Source of the DNA: Ferdinandcohnia salidurans
GTDB taxonomy: Bacteria; Bacillota; Bacilli; Bacillales; Bacillaceae_L
Direction: 5' to 3'
DNA length: 64,000 nt
Assembly (NCBI RefSeq): GCF_042680725.1
Contig: NZ_JBHUEK010000018.1
Location: 1 to 64,000 of the forward strand
Part shown: positions 15,052 to 23,462 of the stretch, in pieces
Layout of the letters: each line of letters begins with the position of its first letter
Numbering within the stretch: the first letter of the stretch is position 1
Program-made: the position numbers and the translations under genes
Notes under the pieces: model-generated
Database searches by the model: none
What the model was told of the DNA's origin: nothing
The model's input: the letters and a program-made list of their open reading frames with translations, nothing else

Positions 15052-16020
15052 ATGAAAGATAATTTCTGGCGTGAACTACCACGACCGTTTTTTATACTTG
15101 CACCCATGGAAGATGTGACGGATGTTGTTTTCCGCCATGTAGTGAGTAAAGCAGGCAGACCTGATGTGTTTTTTACAGAGTTTACGAACACGGATAGTTA
15201 CTGTCACCCTGAGGGGCAGCAAAGTGTGCGCGGGCGTTTGACGTTTACAGAAGATGAACAACCCATTGTGGCTCATATTTGGGGAGATAAGCCTGAACAC
15301 TTTCGAAAAATGAGTATCGGTATGGCTGAACAAGGATTCCGGGGTATTGATATCAATATGGGCTGTCCGGTAGACAATGTGATTGAGGATGGAAAGGGAT
15401 GCGGTCTCATCCGTCGTCCGGAAGTTGCAGCTGAAATCATTCAAGCAGCAAAAGCAGGAGGACTGCCTGTTAGCGTGAAAACAAGGCTTGGTTTCATGGA
15501 AGTAGATGAATGGCGCGACTGGCTAACACACATTTTGAAACAAGACATTGTTAATTTATCCATTCATTTGCGTACAAGAGAGGAAATGAGCAAAGTCGAT
15601 GCGCATTGGGAGTTGATTCCGGAAATCAAGAAACTCCGTGACGAGGTGGCACCAGATACACTTTTAACGATTAATGGGGATATTCCTGACCATGAAACTG
15701 GCATGAAGCTTGCTACTCAATACGGTATTGATGGGATAATGATTGGACGCGGTATTTTTAAAAACCCGTTTGCCTTTGAAAAAGAACCGAAAGAGCATAG
15801 CAGTAAGGAATTTCTTGATCTTCTAAGATTGCATCTCGATCTGTTCGACGAGTATTCTTATTTACAAGCACGTTCTTTGGGACAGCTTCGTCGCTTTTTT
15901 AAGATTTATGTTAAGGGATTTCGAGGGGCGAGCGAGTTAAGAAACCAATTGATGAGTGCAAAGTCAACTGATGAAGTGCGTGCACTGCTTGATAACTTTG
16001 CGTTAGAGAATGATATGTAA
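15052..16020 (+). CDS. tRNA-dihydrouridine synthase
   Basis: FMN/NADPH-dependent enzyme (322 aa from this ATG) that reduces uridines in the tRNA D-loop. Motifs in order: FFILAPMEDVTDVVFRHV at the N terminus, the family signature IDINMGCP with a conserved Cys, GLPVSVKTRLGF, IHLRTREEMSKVDAHW and the FMN phosphate region GIDGIMIGRGIFKNPFAF. The start is uncertain: TTG at 15046 is better spaced from AGAGAGGA, but the ATG at 15052 matches the usual family N terminus. It is a single-gene unit. A 22-nt piece of this gene also occurs near 5.69 kb. Confidence 0.9.
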   Translation: MKDNFWRELPRPFFILAPMEDVTDVVFRHVVSKAGRPDVFFTEFTNTDSYCHPEGQQSVRGRLTFTEDEQPIVAHIWGDKPEHFRKMSIGMAEQGFRGIDINMGCPVDNVIEDGKGCGLIRRPEVAAEIIQAAKAGGLPVSVKTRLGFMEVDEWRDWLTHILKQDIVNLSIHLRTREEMSKVDAHWELIPEIKKLRDEVAPDTLLTINGDIPDHETGMKLATQYGIDGIMIGRGIFKNPFAFEKEPKEHSSKEFLDLLRLHLDLFDEYSYLQARSLGQLRRFFKIYVKGFRGASELRNQLMSAKSTDEVRALLDNFALENDM

Positions 16021-16030
16021 TGAAATCGAA

Positions 16031-16065
16031 AAAGCTTGTAAAGAAATTGGTTCTTTACAAGCTTT
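16031..16065 (+). terminator. 15-bp perfect hairpin after dus
   Basis: AAAGCTTGTAAAGAA (16031-16045) and TTCTTTACAAGCTTT (16051-16065) pair perfectly with a 5-nt loop. An interrupted T-run follows. Confidence 0.75.
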
Positions 16066-16239
16066 ACTTTGTTTATAAGGAGCTATGTAGCTGTATCTTT
16101 TGTCAAACCAAAGATATTTTCATTGAGGGCAATCCAATGGAAAGGCGTTATCTTGGAAAATGATCCATTAACTGCCTATGATAGAGTGAGAAGTTAATAG
16201 TCTTTCCTGGTATCTATTAAAGACATAAGGAGGCCAACA

Positions 16240-17019
16240 ATGAATATCGGTGTAATTGGGGCGGGAGCAGTTGCTACTTTTTTATTGAAAGAGATCAATC
16301 AAAATCAACTTGAAGAACTACAAATTAAAAGCATTTTGGTACGGAATACAGAAAAATATCGATTGTTGGAGTCAAAATTCGGTGTGAAATTGTTTACTGA
16401 CCTCAACTCATTTCTTAATTCAGAAATCGATATTGTAGTGGAGGCAGCAAATATACATGCAGTGAAGACTTTGTTGCCAACGGTTATTAAGAAAAAGGAT
16501 GTAGTGGTAATTAGTGTTGGTGCATTTGCAGATGAAGCACTGCTGAATGAAATTAGTAATCTTGTAAAAGAGTATAAGTATACCGTTCATTTACCGTCTG
16601 GTGCGATTGGCGGTTTGGATTTACTGCAAAATGCAAACGCCCTAGGTAAGGTTTATAGCGTATCGTTGACAACTCGGAAACCTGCCAGCTCGCTCATTGA
16701 TGAAGACATCCATGAAGCAAAGGTTGTTTTTGAAGGGAAAGCGATTGATGCAATTAAGCAATTTCCGAAAAACATGAACATCTCCATTGTCCTGTCTCTA
16801 GCTGGGGTGGGGATTGAGAAGACGAGAGTATGCCTTGTCGCTGATCCACATATTGAAAAGAACATACATCAAGTGGACATATCAGGTGAGTTTGGTGAAG
16901 CAACATTTTCTATCACCAATCATCCATTTCCGGAAAACCCAAAGACGAGCTATTTAGCCGCTATGAGTATTCTGGGGTCATTAAAAAGAATGAATGGAAA
17001 ACTAAGAATTGGTGGGTGA
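16240..17019 (+). CDS. Aspartate dehydrogenase-like protein
   Basis: NAD(P)-binding protein (259 aa) of the L-aspartate dehydrogenase family, which interconverts aspartate and iminoaspartate/oxaloacetate. The Rossmann motif GVIGAGAVA is at residues 4-12. Family blocks VVEAANIHAVK, LPSGAIGGLDLL and the terminal NHPFPENPKTSYLAAMS, which includes the expected catalytic His, are all present. In some organisms the enzyme feeds NAD synthesis, but no nadA or nadC is adjacent. It is a single-gene unit with a good AGGAGG site, placed before the sigma-54 regulator. Actual substrate specificity is not certain. Confidence 0.82.
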   Translation: MNIGVIGAGAVATFLLKEINQNQLEELQIKSILVRNTEKYRLLESKFGVKLFTDLNSFLNSEIDIVVEAANIHAVKTLLPTVIKKKDVVVISVGAFADEALLNEISNLVKEYKYTVHLPSGAIGGLDLLQNANALGKVYSVSLTTRKPASSLIDEDIHEAKVVFEGKAIDAIKQFPKNMNISIVLSLAGVGIEKTRVCLVADPHIEKNIHQVDISGEFGEATFSITNHPFPENPKTSYLAAMSILGSLKRMNGKLRIGG

Positions 17020-17050
17020 TTCATCGTTACAAATTATCCAATTTTTGATG

Positions 17051-17078
17051 GAGCGAGCCATAAGGTTCGCTCTTTTTT
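17051..17078 (+). terminator. Intrinsic terminator
   Basis: GAGCGAGCC-ATAA-GGTTCGCTC followed by T6, after the aspartate dehydrogenase-like gene. Confidence 0.88.
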
Positions 17079-17174
17079 CACTATTTTTAAAAGATTTTGA
17101 TGATACAATAGAGTAGTATATTGAAACCGCAATCATCCATCTTAGAATAAATAAAAATTTTTTTGGAGGGTCGC

Positions 17175-19100
17175 ATGAAAAGTTTAAAGGACTATAAGGA
17201 AAATTGGGAACAGTTCATTTTTGAGGATTATATAAAACCAAACATCAATCCAATTGTTAAGCTTTCATGGCTTCGTTCAAAAAGGATGGGGATCGATCCT
17301 TTTCGTACTTATGGAAAAATAAAACCATTTGATTATGAAAAATATAAGGAGTTAATTAACATTGCAACACCATTAACGGAAGGTCTTTATTCGATTGTTG
17401 AGGGCTCCGGATTTATGGTCATTATTTGTAATGAACAAGGGCAACTATTAAAGGTAATTGGCGATACAGATCCATTGAATCATGCAAAGAGGATGGGTTT
17501 CATTGAAGGAGCTGATTGGAGCGAGGCAGAAATGGGTACCAATGCTATCGGTACGTCGATTGTAGTCGATTCTCCACTTCAAATCGTTGCAGAGGAACAT
17601 TTTGCAAAGATTTGTCAATCTTGGACATGTTCAGCAGCGCCGATTCATGATAGTAATGGAAAGATTATAGGTGTTCTGAATATATCTGGCCCAAGGGACA
17701 AAGTCCATTCGCATACCTTAGGGATGGTTGTGTCAACGGTTAAAGCCATCGAATATCAACTAAAATTAAATGAAAACATGCAAAAGATTTTAATGATGCA
17801 AAAATTTCTTGAAGCAGCTACAAATAATATCGATGACGCTATAGTAATTACAGATACTCAAGGAAAAATTATCATTTCAAACGAGCAGTTTACAAGGCTA
17901 TTTGATCTTAATAAGAGTCAGCAGGAAAATAAAAAGTTAAGTACTATTTTCATTAACCAACTATTAACATCCACAAATAAAGAGCGTTTTTTGGATAAAG
18001 AAATACATATAAAACGTCAAGACTTGCAACCAAGTATCCACTGTATCGTTAGTAAAATACCGATTTACCAAGAAAACAGTTGGCTCGGTTCGATGATTAC
18101 ATTAAAGGAGATGAAGAAGGTTCGTCACCTTGTTAACCATTTAACAGACCATCGAGCTAAAATCTCGTTTAGCGAAATTATTGGTGAATCTCATACATTT
18201 GTAAATAAAGTCCAAGAAGCAAAACTAGCGGCCAATACAAGTTCTACTGTCCTTATTTTAGGAGAAAGTGGGACAGGTAAGGATATGATTGCACAAGCTA
18301 TTCACAATGCAAGTGACCGGAAAAACAAGCCTTTTATCTCGATTAACTGTGGGGGTATACCACGTGATTTATTAGGTAGTGAACTCTTCGGGTATGAGGA
18401 AGGTGCCTTTACAGGAGCGAAAAAAGGGGGCAGGCAAGGGAAATTTGAACTGGCTGATGGAGGGACTCTATTTTTAGATGAAATAGGGGAAATGTCATTG
18501 GAGATGCAAGTGCTTTTATTACGTGTTCTACAAGACAGGGAAGTAGTACGAATTGGCGGGCAAAACGTTATTTCTGTAGATGTACGAATAATAGCAGCAA
18601 CCAATCGTAATCTGCGTAAAGAAGTAGAAAAAGGTAGTTTTAGGGAAGACTTATTTTTCCGTTTAAATGTGATGCCTATAGAACTGCCTCCACTTCGAAA
18701 CAGATTAGCGGATATCCCCCTTTTAGTAGAATTTTTCATCCGTCAGTTTAGTCATAACCTTAACCGCTCAATGCCTATTATTGAACCAGGATTTATTCAT
18801 GCATTAATGCAGTATAGTTGGCCCGGCAATATCCGAGAATTACAAAATATTTTAGAGAGAACAATGAACAAAAGTTTAAAAGATCATCTAACTTCTCAAG
18901 ATTTACCGAGTGAAATCTTTGAAAAGAAAGAGCAGCATAAAAATGAAAATACGATTGTCCTAGATCGTAATCAATTAAAAAAGCAAGCCATTATCCACGC
19001 TTTGGAAAGATCTAAAGGCAACATTCTACATGCAGCAAAATATTTAGGAATCGCAAGAAGTACACTATATCGGCAAATGAAAAAATTCAATATCCAATAA
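17175..19100 (+). CDS. acoR: Sigma-54-dependent activator, AcoR type
   Basis: Enhancer-binding protein (641 aa). The N-terminal sensory part (about 55-200) is GAF-like, a PAS-like segment follows (about 215-310), then the AAA+ domain with Walker A GESGTGKD and the sigma-54 contact loop GAFTGA, and a C-terminal Fis-type HTH (NILHAAKYLGIARSTLYRQM). The ATG is preceded by GGAGGG with a short 4-bp spacing. It lies directly upstream of a -24/-12 promoter and a dehydrogenase operon, the same arrangement as acoR and its targets, so it very probably activates that operon on sensing its substrate. The ligand is unproven. Confidence 0.88.
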   Translation: MKSLKDYKENWEQFIFEDYIKPNINPIVKLSWLRSKRMGIDPFRTYGKIKPFDYEKYKELINIATPLTEGLYSIVEGSGFMVIICNEQGQLLKVIGDTDPLNHAKRMGFIEGADWSEAEMGTNAIGTSIVVDSPLQIVAEEHFAKICQSWTCSAAPIHDSNGKIIGVLNISGPRDKVHSHTLGMVVSTVKAIEYQLKLNENMQKILMMQKFLEAATNNIDDAIVITDTQGKIIISNEQFTRLFDLNKSQQENKKLSTIFINQLLTSTNKERFLDKEIHIKRQDLQPSIHCIVSKIPIYQENSWLGSMITLKEMKKVRHLVNHLTDHRAKISFSEIIGESHTFVNKVQEAKLAANTSSTVLILGESGTGKDMIAQAIHNASDRKNKPFISINCGGIPRDLLGSELFGYEEGAFTGAKKGGRQGKFELADGGTLFLDEIGEMSLEMQVLLLRVLQDREVVRIGGQNVISVDVRIIAATNRNLRKEVEKGSFREDLFFRLNVMPIELPPLRNRLADIPLLVEFFIRQFSHNLNRSMPIIEPGFIHALMQYSWPGNIRELQNILERTMNKSLKDHLTSQDLPSEIFEKKEQHKNENTIVLDRNQLKKQAIIHALERSKGNILHAAKYLGIARSTLYRQMKKFNIQ

Positions 19101-19124
19101 TTGGTGTAGCATTCTGTAGTGAAG

Positions 19125-19137
19125 TGTAGCGCTTACA
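19125..19137. promoter_or_regulatory. Possible activator-binding site
   Basis: TGTA-GCGCT-TACA is a short palindrome about 120 bp upstream of the -24 element, in the range used by sigma-54 activators. Two more TGTA half-sites occur just upstream (19105-19118). The assignment to AcoR is inference. Confidence 0.3.
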
Positions 19138-19141
19138 TAGT

Positions 19142-19178
19142 AGAGAAGTGTCTCAAATTGGGACAGTTCTCTTTTTTT
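19142..19178 (+). terminator. Intrinsic terminator after acoR
   Basis: AGAGAA.TGTCTC pairs with GGGACA.TTCTCT, followed by T7. It isolates acoR from the downstream operon. Confidence 0.8.
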
Positions 19179-19257
19179 ATGGAGAATTAAATATTTACCT
19201 ATACGTGAAGGCCCTCTTAAACAAGGTCAAGAAAATAATTCCAGTGGATTTAAAAAG

Positions 19258-19274
19258 TTGGCACGCTTTTTGCA
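19258..19274 (+). promoter_or_regulatory. Sigma-54 (-24/-12) promoter
   Basis: TTGGCACGCTTTTTGCA carries the invariant GG and GC doublets with 10 bp between them and matches the consensus YTGGCACGNNNNTTGCW. It is 50 bp upstream of the E1 alpha start. Confidence 0.93.
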
Positions 19275-19324
19275 TTATTGATTAATGTAACTATTCATTA
19301 GAGTAAGCAAAGGAGGAAATAAAA

Positions 19325-20311
19325 TTGACTATTTCTATTGATCAACTTAAATGGATGTATGAAACAATGTACAAGATTCGTTATTACGAAGAAACAATGA
19401 TGGATGCTTATGCTGAAGGAAAAAATCCTGTTTTTAATATTGGACTAGGTCCTGTACCTGGCGAAATGCATTTATCCAATGGTCAAGAGCCAGCTGCTGT
19501 GGGTATATGTGCACATTTAAGAAAAGAAGACACGGTATCATCTCCACACCGCCCACATCACCATGCCATTGCAAAAGGTGTTCATTTGAAAAAGATGACT
19601 GCAGAAATGTTTGGTAAAGTAACAGGTTTAAGTAAAGGAAAAGGTGGCCATATGCACATCTTTGATCCAGAGGTTAACTTTTCATGTGGAGGTATAGTAG
19701 GAGCTAATATTCCTCATGCACTTGGTGCTGCATTAGTTTCGAAGAAGAGAAAAACAAATGACGTAGCGGTTGCATTCATAGGTGAAGGCGCAGCAAACCA
19801 AGGCGCATTCCATGAATCTTTGAATTTAGCTGCACTTTGGAATCTCCCATTAATCGTTGTAGTTGAAAATAATAATTACGGTATTTCTGTAGCGAAAGAA
19901 GATTCAACCTCCATTGCGTCAAATGATCTTCGTGCGTCAGCATATGGTGCTAAAGGCTATTATGTAAAAGACAATGATCCAATTGCGATGTATGAAGCAT
20001 CAAAAGACGCTGTCGAACGTGCTCGTAATGGTGAAGGTCCTTCGATCATTGAAATAGAAACCTATCGTTTCCTCGGACACTTCCAAGGCGACCCAGAATT
20101 GTATCGTGAGAAAAAAGAAGTACCAGAACTAAAAGCAAAAGACCCAATTGTAAAATTACGTAACCTACTCGTTTCTGAATATAACATAACGGAAGAGGAT
20201 GTAATTGCACTTGAAAAGAAGGCAACAGAGGTAGTTGACGAAGCTTATCAGTTTGCTAGAGAAAGTGCATATCCTCAACCAGAAGCAGCGTTAGAAGATT
20301 TATATATTTAA
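19325..20311 (+). CDS. acoA: TPP-dependent dehydrogenase E1 component, alpha subunit (acetoin dehydrogenase type)
   Basis: Alpha subunit (328 aa) of a thiamine-diphosphate-dependent 2-oxoacid or acetoin dehydrogenase, which forms an alpha2beta2 E1 with the next gene. The TPP/Mg motif is GEGAANQGAFHESLN...ENNNYG (near 156-190). The residues usually reading HRGHGH are HRPHHHAIAKG here, an uncommon change near the active-site entrance. The start is TTG after AAAGGAGG. The sigma-54 promoter and AcoR-like activator favour acetoin as substrate, but the divergence from B. subtilis AcoA leaves another 2-oxoacid or diketone possible. Confidence 0.82.
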   Translation: MTISIDQLKWMYETMYKIRYYEETMMDAYAEGKNPVFNIGLGPVPGEMHLSNGQEPAAVGICAHLRKEDTVSSPHRPHHHAIAKGVHLKKMTAEMFGKVTGLSKGKGGHMHIFDPEVNFSCGGIVGANIPHALGAALVSKKRKTNDVAVAFIGEGAANQGAFHESLNLAALWNLPLIVVVENNNYGISVAKEDSTSIASNDLRASAYGAKGYYVKDNDPIAMYEASKDAVERARNGEGPSIIEIETYRFLGHFQGDPELYREKKEVPELKAKDPIVKLRNLLVSEYNITEEDVIALEKKATEVVDEAYQFARESAYPQPEAALEDLYI

Positions 20312-20335
20312 AGAAAAATAACAGGAGAGGTGACT

Positions 20336-21358
20336 ATGATGTTACAAACAAAAAAACGCTTATTAACCGGAAATAAAGCGCTTTCTGAGGCGATTCGTTT
20401 GGAAATGGAAAAAGATCAAGAAATTTTTGTTTTGGGTGAAGATGTCGGCAAATATGGGGGGATCTTTGGCTCAACAGAAGGTTTGTATGATAAATTCGGC
20501 CCGGAAAGAATAATGGACACTCCTATATCTGAAACGGCTTTTATCGGAGCGGCGGTAGGAGCAGCATCACAAGGAATGCGTCCAATCGTAGAATTAATGT
20601 TTGTTGACTTCTTTGGTGTTTGTATGGATCAAATTTACAACCAAATGGCAAAAATCCCTTACATGTCGGGTGGTAATGTAAAACTTCCAATGGTTCTTAT
20701 GACCGGTGTTGGCGGTGGTTACAATGATGCAGCCCAACACTCTCAAACTTTATATGCAACATTTGCCCATATGCCAGGAATGAAAGTTGTAGCTCCAACT
20801 ACACCTTATGATTTAAAAGGTATGATGATCTCAGCGATTCGTGATGAGAACCCAGTTGTTTTTATGTTCCATAAAACACTTCAAGGTTTAGGCTGGATGG
20901 ATCAAATCGATGCTTCCTTGGGACATGTTCCAGAAGAAGCATATACAGTTCCACTTGATAAAGCAAAAGTGGTTCGTGAAGGATCTGATGTAACAATTGT
21001 AGGCATCCAAATGACAACTGTCCAAGCACTTGAAGCAGCGAAAAGGCTAGAAGAAGACGGAATTAGTGCAGAAGTTATTGATATTCGCTCACTCGTTCCA
21101 CTAGATAAGGAAACAATCTTAAACTCTATTAAAAAGACACATCGTTTAATGGTTGTTGATGAGGATTATCTATCTTACGGATTAACTGCTGAAATTGCTG
21201 CTTTAGCTGCAGAACATGGCCTCTATGACTTGGATGCACCAGTGAAAAGAATGGCAATCCCTGATGTTCCAATCCCATACAGTCGTCCATTAGAACAATA
21301 TGTTTTGCCAAATGCAGAAAAAATCTATAAAGCTGCTAGGGAACTAGTTAATGAATAA
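20336..21358 (+). CDS. acoB: TPP-dependent dehydrogenase E1 component, beta subunit
   Basis: Beta subunit (340 aa) of the E1 enzyme. Conserved transketolase-like blocks are ALSEAIRLEMEKD, VLGEDVGKYGGIFG, DTPISETAFIGAAVGAA and the C-terminal IDIRSLVPLDKETI, which are typical of PDH, BCKDH and acetoin dehydrogenase beta chains. The gene starts 24 bp after the alpha subunit stop. The ATG at 20336 and the one directly after it are both usable with the GGAGAGGTGA site; a GTG at 20330 is inside that site and unlikely. It is an operon partner of the flanking E1 alpha and E2 genes. Confidence 0.88.
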   Translation: MMLQTKKRLLTGNKALSEAIRLEMEKDQEIFVLGEDVGKYGGIFGSTEGLYDKFGPERIMDTPISETAFIGAAVGAASQGMRPIVELMFVDFFGVCMDQIYNQMAKIPYMSGGNVKLPMVLMTGVGGGYNDAAQHSQTLYATFAHMPGMKVVAPTTPYDLKGMMISAIRDENPVVFMFHKTLQGLGWMDQIDASLGHVPEEAYTVPLDKAKVVREGSDVTIVGIQMTTVQALEAAKRLEEDGISAEVIDIRSLVPLDKETILNSIKKTHRLMVVDEDYLSYGLTAEIAALAAEHGLYDLDAPVKRMAIPDVPIPYSRPLEQYVLPNAEKIYKAARELVNE

Positions 21359-21383
21359 AAACTGACGGAAAGGAGATCACATC

Positions 21384-22763
21384 ATGGCAATCGAAGTAAA
21401 ACTACCTCGTCAATCTGAAGACAACGATGAAAGCTTAATCACCTTCTGGCATGTTTCAGAAGGAGACTATATCGAAAAGGGGCAGACATTAGTAGAAGTT
21501 CAAACTGCCAAGGCTATATCTGAAATAGAAGCACCTGAGTCGAGTTATATTAAGGAAATTAAAAAACTAAGAGGAGATACAGTGAAAGTTGATGAAGTCC
21601 TCGTTGTCCTTGATACAAATACTTCGGCTGAATCGGATGCAGAATTAGAGACTGCTATAACTGTTGAAGAATTAGAAAAACCTCAAGAAGTAAAACCAGT
21701 GGTTGAGGTCAAAGCAACACCGAGAGTGAAACGACTTGCTACCCAACTTGGCGTGGACTGGCAAAAGGTAACGCCAACTCGCCCTGACGGAAAACTTACT
21801 TTAGAAGATATTCGAGAAGCAGCAGGTGCATTAAATCAGCCAGTTGTAAAAGAGGCAACTCCTGAAAAAGTGGTTAACCAACCCGTGGAACAAGCTGAGA
21901 AGAAAATGCGAACCGTTATTGCTGCACCTTCTGTCCGTAAATATGCACGGGAACATAATATTAATTTAGAAGAAATTGAAGCATTGAATCCAAATGGAAG
22001 AGTAACAAAAATTGATGTGGATCGCGCACTCCAAGCAAATGTAGAAGTATCGAAATCTCCATTAACAGATAATGAAATTATTCCATTTACAGGTATTCGC
22101 AAAGTAATCTCAAATGCAATGGTTCATTCCAAAACAACGATTCCACATGTTACACATTTCGATGAAGCAGAGGTCTCTCTTTTAGTTGACCATAGACAAA
22201 AGACGAAAGCATATTTTAGTGAGGAAGACGTTAAACTCACATACCTTGCTTATATTGTTAAAGCCTTAACAAAAGTTCTTAAAAAGTATCCAATGTTAAA
22301 CGCTTCGCTGGATGATCAAAAAGACCAAATTATTCTTCATAAGCAATATAATATGGGAATTGCGGTCGACACAGAACGTGGATTAGTGGTTCCCGTTATT
22401 AAAAATGCTGATCAAAAGTCACTTTTTGATATTGCCAAAGAGATACAAGAACTTTCTAAAAAGGCAAGGGATGGCTCAATTAAAGCAGATGAAATGTCTA
22501 GTGGAACTTGCACAATTTCAAATATAGGTTCTGAGCGAGGAGCTTGGTTTACCCCTATTATTAATGCACCACAATCCTGTATTCTAGGATTTGGTCGTAT
22601 TGAGAAAAAAGTAGTTGTCATCGATGATGCAATTGAAATTAGGCCTGTTATGACCTTGTCTCTAAGCTATGATCACCGCTTAATTGATGGGGCTACAGCT
22701 CAGAAGGCTGTAAATGAATTTAAAAAATTGGTTCACGAACCTGATTTATTATTAGCCTATTAA
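21384..22763 (+). CDS. acoC: Dihydrolipoamide acyltransferase E2 with two E3-binding domains
   Basis: E2 core enzyme (459 aa). Order of domains: lipoyl domain (about 1-75) with the lipoylated Lys in VQTAKAISEI; a first peripheral-subunit-binding domain (about 112-152, TPRVKRLATQLGVDW); a second one (about 176-216, APSVRKYAREHNINLEEI); and the catalytic acyltransferase domain (about 230-459) with DHRLIDG near the C terminus. Two tandem binding domains are unusual, as most E2 proteins have one. No E3 (dihydrolipoamide dehydrogenase) gene follows, so the complex must borrow E3 from another operon. A terminator follows. Confidence 0.87.
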   Translation: MAIEVKLPRQSEDNDESLITFWHVSEGDYIEKGQTLVEVQTAKAISEIEAPESSYIKEIKKLRGDTVKVDEVLVVLDTNTSAESDAELETAITVEELEKPQEVKPVVEVKATPRVKRLATQLGVDWQKVTPTRPDGKLTLEDIREAAGALNQPVVKEATPEKVVNQPVEQAEKKMRTVIAAPSVRKYAREHNINLEEIEALNPNGRVTKIDVDRALQANVEVSKSPLTDNEIIPFTGIRKVISNAMVHSKTTIPHVTHFDEAEVSLLVDHRQKTKAYFSEEDVKLTYLAYIVKALTKVLKKYPMLNASLDDQKDQIILHKQYNMGIAVDTERGLVVPVIKNADQKSLFDIAKEIQELSKKARDGSIKADEMSSGTCTISNIGSERGAWFTPIINAPQSCILGFGRIEKKVVVIDDAIEIRPVMTLSLSYDHRLIDGATAQKAVNEFKKLVHEPDLLLAY

Positions 22764-22783
22764 TTTAATAGAGAAATCAAAAG

Positions 22784-22825
22784 AAAACTGCCTTCAAAAA
22801 CTATATAAGTTTAAGGGCGGTTTTT
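22784..22825 (+). terminator. Intrinsic terminator after the E2 gene
   Basis: AAAACTGCCTT pairs (with G-U) with AAGGGCGGTTTT and is followed by T-rich sequence. It ends the sigma-54-controlled operon. Confidence 0.75.
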
Positions 22826-22903
22826 CTTTGTTGTGAAATTTTGTCTTAAAAATCTTTTGGAATCGTTGTATTTTATATTTGGTAATTTCGAACCCTTAAC
22901 ATA

Positions 22904-23376
22904 GTCCGAGCTAATTCAACTTCGGACACCCCTACGCTGATTGCGCCTACCCATGTCCGAAGCTACCCCAGCTTCAACACCACCGCGCCGGCATTGCCTT
23001 CACTTCATCGAGCGTATGAAGAGGAAAAGAGTCGATGAAAAGTGGCTGAATCCCCTTCATCGAGCGTATGAAGAGGAAAAGGGCTGATGAAAAGTTGCTG
23101 AATCCTCTTCATCGAGCGTATGAAGAGGAAAAGGGCTAATGAAAAGTGGCTGAATCCCCTTCATCGAGCGTATGAAGAGGAAAAGGGCTGATGAAAAGTT
23201 GCTGAATCCTCTTCATCGAGCGTATGAAGAGGAAAAGAGCCGATGAAAAGTGGCTGAATCCCCTTCAACCGACTGTCTGAAGTTACCTAAGCTTGAGACA
23301 CCCCCGCCCAGATTTGCAATCCCATGTCCGAAGCTACCCCAGCTTCAACACCCCCGCGCCGGCATCACCCAGTTTC
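22904..23376. repeat. Noncoding array of about nine ~52-bp hairpin units (array 1)
   Basis: Five tandem units of exactly 52 bp (23004-23263) each begin TTCATCGAGCGTATGAAG, in which CTTCAT and ATGAAG form a hairpin with a 7-nt loop. Units 1, 3 and 5 end in CCCC, while units 2 and 4 are identical and end in CCTC, pointing to duplication of a 104-bp dimer. On each side lie two related 51-bp units with a different hairpin, GAAGCT-ACCCC-AGCTTC; a 44-bp block at 22951-22994 recurs at 23322-23365 with one mismatch. The period is not a multiple of three and there is no spacer diversity, so it is neither coding nor CRISPR. Confidence 0.88.
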
Positions 23377-23462
23377 TCGACAAATGTAAACAAAAGTTGA
23401 TATTAAATTTATATTCGCTTAGTAAGATCGTAATCGAAAGGAATTAAAGGAGGTTTTACATT

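Noticed and set aside
22904..23376. CRISPR array
   Set aside because: The units repeat along their full 52 bp with no unique spacers, and no cas genes are nearby. They are tandem repeats.
23250..23447. 65-codon plus-strand frame between the repeat array and the MMPL gene
   Set aside because: It overlaps the repeat units, has no good start site and no recognisable protein features.
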